A DNA stretch of 26,743 nucleotides from NCBI GenBank assembly GCA_002429615.1, contig DJAN01000029.1, positions 1-26,743 of the forward strand, in the 5' to 3' direction. The translations under genes and the position numbers were made by a program. The stretch's first letter is position 1. Each line of letters begins with the position of its first letter. The stretch is from Lysobacteraceae bacterium UBA6001. Its GTDB lineage: Bacteria > Pseudomonadota > Gammaproteobacteria > Xanthomonadales > Xanthomonadaceae. The notes under the pieces were generated by a model. The model saw only the letters and a list, made by a program, of their open reading frames with translations, had not been told where the DNA came from and ran no database searches. Shown piece after piece: positions 22,546-26,743 of the stretch.

Positions 22546-22995
22546 TCAGTGACAGCGCGCCCCGTAGGCCGGGCGGTTGCCGCTGGCGACGGCCTCCGCT
22601 TCGCTGGCGTAGCGGCCGCGTTTGGTGCTGCCGTAGTAGCGGGTGCCAGGGCAGTGGTAGACGTGCGAGGCGGTGTTGATCCAGACCCTGCTGACATCGG
22701 CCGGGGTGTGGGCGGACGGTGCCAGGCTTTGCACGGCCAGGCGCCGCGCGGCGTCGGCTTCGCCTGGCGAGCACGGCCGGCCGTAAGCGGCCCGGTAGCC
22801 GAACTGCACCGCCTCGCGTTCGGCCATGAAGCGGCCGCGCTTGGTGGCGCCGTAATACTGCCCGCCCGGGCAGTGGTACACCCCTGAGTGGGTGTTTACC
22901 CAGACCTCGACCGCCCATGCCGGCCCCGACCATCCGGCCAGCCATAGGAAGGCGAGCAGCAACAGCAGCGATGAAAGGCGATAGCGGCCCGGCAT
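22546..22995 (-). CDS. Exported protein with two YHCPG repeats
   Basis: This is a 149-residue protein with a signal peptide (MPGRYRLSSLLLLLAFLWLA..., cleavage at WSGPAWA-VE, residue 28). The mature chain is almost entirely two copies of a 45-residue module: residues 31-75 (VWVNTHSGVYHCPGGQYYGATKRG...C) and 104-148 (VWINTASHVYHCPGTRYYGSTKRG...C). Shared positions include VW.NT, VYHCPG, YYG.TKRGR, E.EAV and AYG..C, so each module has two cysteines and a histidine that could bind metal or form a disulfide. I have seen single modules of this kind in hypothetical secreted proteins and at the ends of nucleases; the function is unknown. ATG 22995 is chosen because the signal peptide begins there, although the AGGGG upstream is very close (2 nt). 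Confidence 0.8.
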   Translation of the reverse strand: MPGRYRLSSLLLLLAFLWLAGWSGPAWAVEVWVNTHSGVYHCPGGQYYGATKRGRFMAEREAVQFGYRAAYGRPCSPGEADAARRLAVQSLAPSAHTPADVSRVWINTASHVYHCPGTRYYGSTKRGRYASEAEAVASGNRPAYGARCH

Positions 22996-23116
22996 GTCCC
23001 CTGACACATGTGAGCGGTTTCGTGGCGAGCATACCCCCGCCGCTTGCCCGCACGCAGCCACTTACCTGCACGCGTCCGGCTTCGCGGTCGCAACGCCCTG
23101 GGTGCGTCCAGCGCCT

Positions 23117-23136
23117 GCCGCCACGGGGGTGGCGGC
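23117..23136 (-). terminator. Terminator-like hairpin after VOC gene
   Basis: GCCGCCAC and GTGGCGGC form a perfect 8-bp stem with a 4-nt loop about 50 bp after the VOC gene stop on the - strand. There is no T tract. The rest of the 190-bp gap (22996-23185) shows nothing else. Confidence 0.45.
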
Positions 23137-23185
23137 GTCTGGCCGGAGGCCCGCGGCCGGATGAGGCATTGCGCCCGCGCGCGGC

Positions 23186-23671
23186 TCACCCGCGCCGCGC
23201 CGCCTCGATCTTCGCGATATCGATCTTGCCCATCTCCATCATCGCCGCGAACACGCGTTGGGCGACCGCCGGGTCCGGATCGGTGACGCCCTCGGACAGC
23301 ACGCGCGGGGTGATCTGCCACGACAGCCCCCACTTGTCCTTGCACCACCCACAGGCGCTTTCCTGGCCGCCGTTGTCGACGATGGCGTTCCACAACCGGT
23401 CGGTCTCCGCCTGGTCGTCGGTGGCGACCTGGAACGAGAACGCCTCGTCGGGCTTGAAGTTCGGGCCACCGTTGAGGCCGATGCACGGGATGCCGATCAC
23501 GGTGAACTCCACCGTCAGCACGTCGCCCTTCTTGCCGGAGGGGTAGTCGCCCGGCGCGTGATGCACCGCATCCACCGAGCTGTCCGGGAACGTCCTGGCA
23601 TAGAACGTCGCCGCGTCCAGCGCGGTGCCGTCGTACCACAGGCAGATCGTGTTCTTGTGCTTGCTGCTCAT
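23186..23671 (-). CDS. VOC/PhnB-like protein (3-demethylubiquinone methyltransferase-like fold)
   Basis: This is a 161-residue protein of the vicinal oxygen chelate superfamily, in the subgroup with the old Pfam name 3-dmu-9_3-mt. Recognisable parts are KNTICLWYDGTALDAATFYARTFPDS, VLTVEFTVIGIPCIGLNGGPNFKPDEAFSFQV, ESACGWCKDKWGLSWQITP and the C-terminal VAQRVFAAMMEMGKIDIAKIEAA. Despite the family name there is no evidence for methyltransferase activity; members are usually uncharacterised cytoplasmic proteins. ATG 23671 has GGAGGG 4 nt upstream. It lies 27 bp after the UbiB-like gene on the same strand and may share its transcript, an interesting pairing given the ubiquinone-related family label, though probably coincidental. 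Confidence 0.88.
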   Translation of the reverse strand: MSSKHKNTICLWYDGTALDAATFYARTFPDSSVDAVHHAPGDYPSGKKGDVLTVEFTVIGIPCIGLNGGPNFKPDEAFSFQVATDDQAETDRLWNAIVDNGGQESACGWCKDKWGLSWQITPRVLSEGVTDPDPAVAQRVFAAMMEMGKIDIAKIEAARRG

Positions 23672-23698
23672 GCCGCCCTCCTCATCATCGATGTGACG

Positions 23699-25510
23699 CT
23701 AGCGGTGCCCGCGCTCCTCGCGCGCCCGCGCCCGGCGGTCGAACAGCACCGCGCTGACCACGATACCCAGGCCCAGGAAGACCGCCAGCAGAAACAGCAC
23801 CAGCGCGATGGCCGGATAGCCCCAGAGCTTGAACGGGGTGTCGATGCGCATCATCTGCGAGGACGCCAGGATCAGCGCGGCGGTGACGATGCCGGCGGCG
23901 ACGCGGTTGGCGATCTTCTGCAGGTTCTCCATCAGGTGCGATTCCTCCAGCCCGGTCACCTTCATCTGCATGCGGTTCTCCGCCAGCAGCGAGAGGATGT
24001 CGGACAGGCGGCGCGGGCTTTCGCGCAGGAGTGACTGCACCTCCATCGCCTCGCTGGCCAGGTTGGCCGCCGACAGCGACTTGCGCAGCCGCGCGCGCAT
24101 TACGCTCTGCAGGTGGCGCTCGACCACGCGACGGATATCCAGCGCCGGCGACAACATGCGGCACACCGATTCCAGGTTGAGCAGCGTCTTGCCGAGCAGG
24201 CTCAGCTCCGGTGGCGTGCGCAGGCCGGTGGCGGTGGCGATGCGCACCAGCTCCAGCACCACCTGGCCCTCGGTGGTGGTGTCATGCGCGGCATAGCGGG
24301 CGATCATCTGCCCAACCTCGCGCAGATAGCGTTCCTCGTCGTAGTCCTCCAGCCGCGTGCTCAACGCGATGGTCTCGTCGGCGACTTCCTCGCCGCGTCC
24401 ATCGACCGCCGCGAACAGCAGCTTGAGCAGGCGCTCGCGCAGCCGCGGCGGCACATGCGCGACCATGCCCAGGTCGAAGATCGCCAGCCGGCAGTCGTCG
24501 GTGACGCGCAGGTTGCCCGGATGCGGATCGGCATGGATCTCGCCATGCACGAAGATCTGGTCGAGGTAGCCGCGGATCAGCGCGCTGGCCACCGGCGCCA
24601 TGTCCTGCTCGGTGCGGCGCACCGGCGGGATGGCATCGACGCGCACGCCGCGCGCCAGTTCCATGGTGAGCACGCGGCGGCCGGTGAAGTCCCAGATCGG
24701 CTGCGGCACCCACAGCTCGGGGAACGGTGCCAGGTGCTGGCCGAAGCGCACCAGGTTCTCCGCCTCGGCGTCGTAGTTGAGTTCGGCGATCAGGGTCTTG
24801 GCGAATTCGTTGAGCCAGTCGGCGAAGCGCACGCGACGACCCAGCCCGGTCAGGCGATCGGCGACGTTGGCGAAGCTGCGCAGCACGTCCAGGTCCGACC
24901 GCACCTGCGCGGCCACCTCGGGCTTCTGCACCTTCACCGCCACCTCGCGGCCATCGCGCAGCGTGGCGCGATGGACCTGCGCCAGCGAGGCACACCCCAG
25001 CGGCTGCTCCTCGAAGCTGGAGAACGCCTTGCTCACCGATACGCCGATCTCCTCCTCAAAGATCTCGCAGACGCGCTCGACCGGGATCGGCGCGACCTGC
25101 TCCTGCATCCGCTCCAGTGCGCTGGCGAACTCCGGCGGCACCAGGTCCGGGCGCGTGGACAGCATCTGCCCGAGCTTGACGAAGGTGGGACCCAGCGCTT
25201 CCAGGTCGCGCACGAACTGCTCGGGGTTGGTCTCCGCCGGCACGTCGGCCTGCACCGTGGGATCCAGGTTGAGCCCGGAGAACACCCCGGAATGGCGATA
25301 GCGCAGCAGCAGCCGCAGGATCTGCGTGCGCCGGCTCATCCCACCGACGAGCACCGGGTCGCCCGTGCGCGCGGGCGGGGTGGCGGGCGCGGCGCTGGTG
25401 CCGGCAGGGGGAACGGGCAGGGTGTCGCTGTGGCCGGACAAGGGCGCTTCTCCGCATCGGTTCGGCGCCAGTGTCCGCAGGGCGCGGTCGTCGTGCGGTG
25501 AATCCGCCAT
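23699..25510 (-). CDS. ubiB: UbiB/AarF/ABC1 atypical kinase-like protein
   Basis: This is a 603-residue ABC1/UbiB family protein, needed in many bacteria for ubiquinone biosynthesis and probably an ATPase acting on membrane lipids. Motifs in order: KLGQ (112-115, family KxGQ), the loop [11 protein letters not shown] (170-180, canonical PxAAASIxQVH), VAVKVQKP with K193, HADPHPGN (326-333) and FDLGMV (345-350). Two C-terminal membrane helices lie around 545-600 ([14 protein letters not shown] and [23 protein letters not shown]). In the Ala-rich loop, Cys replaces the usual Ala. The first ~57 residues are Pro/Ala-rich and look disordered; the ATG at 25339 ([18 protein letters not shown]) is an alternative start where homology begins. 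The gene is divergent from the DUF808 gene. The symbol is a family-level guess; other AarF members exist. Confidence 0.85.
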   Translation of the reverse strand: MADSPHDDRALRTLAPNRCGEAPLSGHSDTLPVPPAGTSAAPATPPARTGDPVLVGGMSRRTQILRLLLRYRHSGVFSGLNLDPTVQADVPAETNPEQFVRDLEALGPTFVKLGQMLSTRPDLVPPEFASALERMQEQVAPIPVERVCEIFEEEIGVSVSKAFSSFEEQPLGCASLAQVHRATLRDGREVAVKVQKPEVAAQVRSDLDVLRSFANVADRLTGLGRRVRFADWLNEFAKTLIAELNYDAEAENLVRFGQHLAPFPELWVPQPIWDFTGRRVLTMELARGVRVDAIPPVRRTEQDMAPVASALIRGYLDQIFVHGEIHADPHPGNLRVTDDCRLAIFDLGMVAHVPPRLRERLLKLLFAAVDGRGEEVADETIALSTRLEDYDEERYLREVGQMIARYAAHDTTTEGQVVLELVRIATATGLRTPPELSLLGKTLLNLESVCRMLSPALDIRRVVERHLQSVMRARLRKSLSAANLASEAMEVQSLLRESPRRLSDILSLLAENRMQMKVTGLEESHLMENLQKIANRVAAGIVTAALILASSQMMRIDTPFKLWGYPAIALVLFLLAVFLGLGIVVSAVLFDRRARAREERGHR

Positions 25511-25576
25511 GGCAGCGTTCCCGGGCGAGGCCGCGATCGGCGAGAATCGGAGCCGACCTCCCCGAATGGAATCCAC

Positions 25577-26518
25577 ATGGCCGGCGCCAGCCTGTTCACC
25601 CTGCTCGACGATATCGCCACGCTGCTGGACGACGTCTCCATCCTGACCAAGGTCGCGGCGAAGAAGACCGCCGGTGTCCTCGGCGACGACCTGGCGCTGA
25701 ATGCCCAGCAGGTGACCGGCGTGCGCGCCGACCGCGAATTGCCGGTGGTGTGGGCGGTGGCCAAGGGCTCGCTGGTCAACAAGGCGATCCTGGTGCCGGC
25801 GGCGCTGGCGATCAGCGCGCTGGAAGTGTGGCTGCGCGCGCGCGGCTACCCGATTCCGCTGGTGGTGCCGCTGATGATGATCGGCGGTGGCTACCTGTGC
25901 TTCGAGGGCGTGGAGAAGCTCGCCCACAAGTGGCTGCATCGCGAGGAAGACCCGGAGCAGCAGCATGCCGAGCGCCTGCAGAAGCTGGCCGATGAATCGG
26001 TGGACGTGGTCGCGATGGAGAAGGACAAGGTCAAGGGGGCGATCCGCACCGACTTCATCCTCTCGGCGGAGATCATCGTGCTGTCGCTTGGCGTGGTCAG
26101 CGGACGGCCGTTCGGCCAGCAGATTCTGGTGCTGATCGCCATCGCGCTGGCGATGACCATCGGCGTCTACGGCCTGGTCGGCGGCATCGTCAAGCTGGAC
26201 GACCTGGGCCTGTGGCTGAGCCGCAAGGGCGCGGCGCTGGCGGCGATCGGCCGCGGCATCCTGCGCGCGGCGCCGTGGCTGATGAAGACGCTGTCGGTGG
26301 TCGGCACGCTGGCGATGTTCCTGGTCGGTGGCGGCATCCTGGTGCACAACGTGCCGGCGCTGCATCACTTCGTCGTCGGCCTGGGCCCGGAGACGGGCTG
26401 GGGCGCGACGGCGGTGTCCACGCTGGGCAACATGGTCGTCGGCGTGATCGCCGGCGCGCTGGTGCTGGCGGTGGTCACTGCTTGGCAGAAACTGCGTGGC
26501 GCACCGGCCGCGCACTGA
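25577..26518 (+). CDS. DUF808 (YedI-like) inner-membrane protein
   Basis: This is a 313-residue membrane protein. It begins [48 protein letters not shown], the characteristic opening of DUF808/YedI proteins. About six hydrophobic segments follow: ~70-87, 94-112, 158-174, 180-204, 238-260 and 281-303. A charged loop (about 113-157, with [11 protein letters not shown] after it) is typical of the family. The role is unknown. ATG 25577 has only a weak TGGAA upstream. The 66-bp gap to the divergent UbiB-like gene must hold both promoters. The following esterase gene starts 22 bp downstream and may be read through. Confidence 0.9.
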   Translation: MAGASLFTLLDDIATLLDDVSILTKVAAKKTAGVLGDDLALNAQQVTGVRADRELPVVWAVAKGSLVNKAILVPAALAISALEVWLRARGYPIPLVVPLMMIGGGYLCFEGVEKLAHKWLHREEDPEQQHAERLQKLADESVDVVAMEKDKVKGAIRTDFILSAEIIVLSLGVVSGRPFGQQILVLIAIALAMTIGVYGLVGGIVKLDDLGLWLSRKGAALAAIGRGILRAAPWLMKTLSVVGTLAMFLVGGGILVHNVPALHHFVVGLGPETGWGATAVSTLGNMVVGVIAGALVLAVVTAWQKLRGAPAAH

Positions 26519-26540
26519 CATATCCCACAAGGAGAACCGC

Positions 26541-26743
26541 ATGTCGCGCATCACCCTGGGCGCCCTGGCGCTGTGGATCGGCCTGGCGGCGGCGCCGCTG
26601 CACGCGGCCGAGATCGGCACGCAGGTCAGCGTGGACGCAGGCCGCCTGCAGGGCCATGCCACCGACGGGCTGCTGGTATTCAAGGGCATTCCCTATGCCG
26701 CGCCGCCGGTGGGTGCGCTGCGCTGGCGGGCGCCGCAGCCGGT
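26541..26743 (+). CDS. Exported type B carboxylesterase, N-terminal fragment (3' end outside window)
   Basis: The first 67 codons are present and the frame is open at the right edge. ATG 26541 is preceded by AAGGAGA 6-7 nt upstream. The N-terminus is a signal peptide (MSRITLGALALWIGLAAAPLHA-AE). The mature start, VDAGRLQGHATDGLLVFKGIPYAAPP, then VGALRWRAPQPV, is the well-known opening of the carboxylesterase/cholinesterase family (type B), whose members hydrolyse carboxylic esters with a Ser-Glu-His triad that lies beyond the window. Expected to act in the periplasm or outside the cell. The gene begins 22 bp after the DUF808 gene. Confidence 0.88.
   Translation, partial: MSRITLGALALWIGLAAAPLHAAEIGTQVSVDAGRLQGHATDGLLVFKGIPYAAPPVGALRWRAPQP

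Noticed and set aside
1..26743. CRISPR arrays, tRNA or rRNA genes, insertion sequences, prophage genes
   Set aside because: No regularly spaced repeats, cloverleaf-like sequences, transposase or integrase motifs were seen on either strand.

Overview
The window is chromosomal DNA from a GC-rich Gammaproteobacterium, most likely of the Xanthomonadaceae/Lysobacteraceae (Lysobacter, Luteimonas, Pseudoxanthomonas or Stenotrophomonas type). The family mix points there: a TonB-dependent receptor, S9 peptidase, type B and HSL-type esterases, UbiB, a DUF808 membrane protein, a PA2169-type four-helix protein, and an inverted pair of REP units built on GGAGCGGCTTCAGCCGC. This placement is inference from gene content. 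No rRNA, tRNA, CRISPR array, phage or insertion sequence is visible.

Layout. 1-604: the tail of a membrane protein followed by a 23-residue membrane microprotein. 643-1353 (-): an anchored protein of unknown function. 1642-4211 (+): two coupled genes, a 179-residue beta-rich protein and a phospholipase C-type phosphoesterase whose N-terminal domain is a paralogue of that protein. 4212-4529: a hairpin and a REP pair. 4530-7643 (+): an Ig/FN3-rich autotransporter. 7738-8804 (+): two small exported proteins, one a cupin.

8814-17678 (-) is the most coherent system: six genes packed almost without gaps, in the order TonB receptor, APC amino-acid permease, amidase, PaiB-like FMN-binding protein, HSL-type esterase, exported S9 peptidase. 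An Lrp/AsnC regulator (17946-18452) is transcribed divergently, and the shared promoter region carries inverted CAGAAT/ATTCTG motifs. I read this as an uptake-and-degradation route for a peptide-like or amide-linked compound: outer-membrane import, periplasmic peptidase cleavage, inner-membrane import, then cytoplasmic amide and ester hydrolysis. The substrate is unknown.

18571-23671 is a mosaic of single genes: a small PRC/DUF2171-like protein, a Cif-like exported alpha/beta hydrolase with an altered active site, an outer-membrane barrel protein, a DUF2383 four-helix protein with a clear terminator, a gene-poor 440-bp stretch with an AT-rich nested inverted repeat, a GIY-YIG/T5orf172-like protein, an exported protein made of two YHCPG repeats, and a VOC protein. 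23699-26743 holds a UbiB/AarF kinase-like gene and, divergently, a DUF808 membrane protein followed by the start of an exported type B carboxylesterase that runs off the window.
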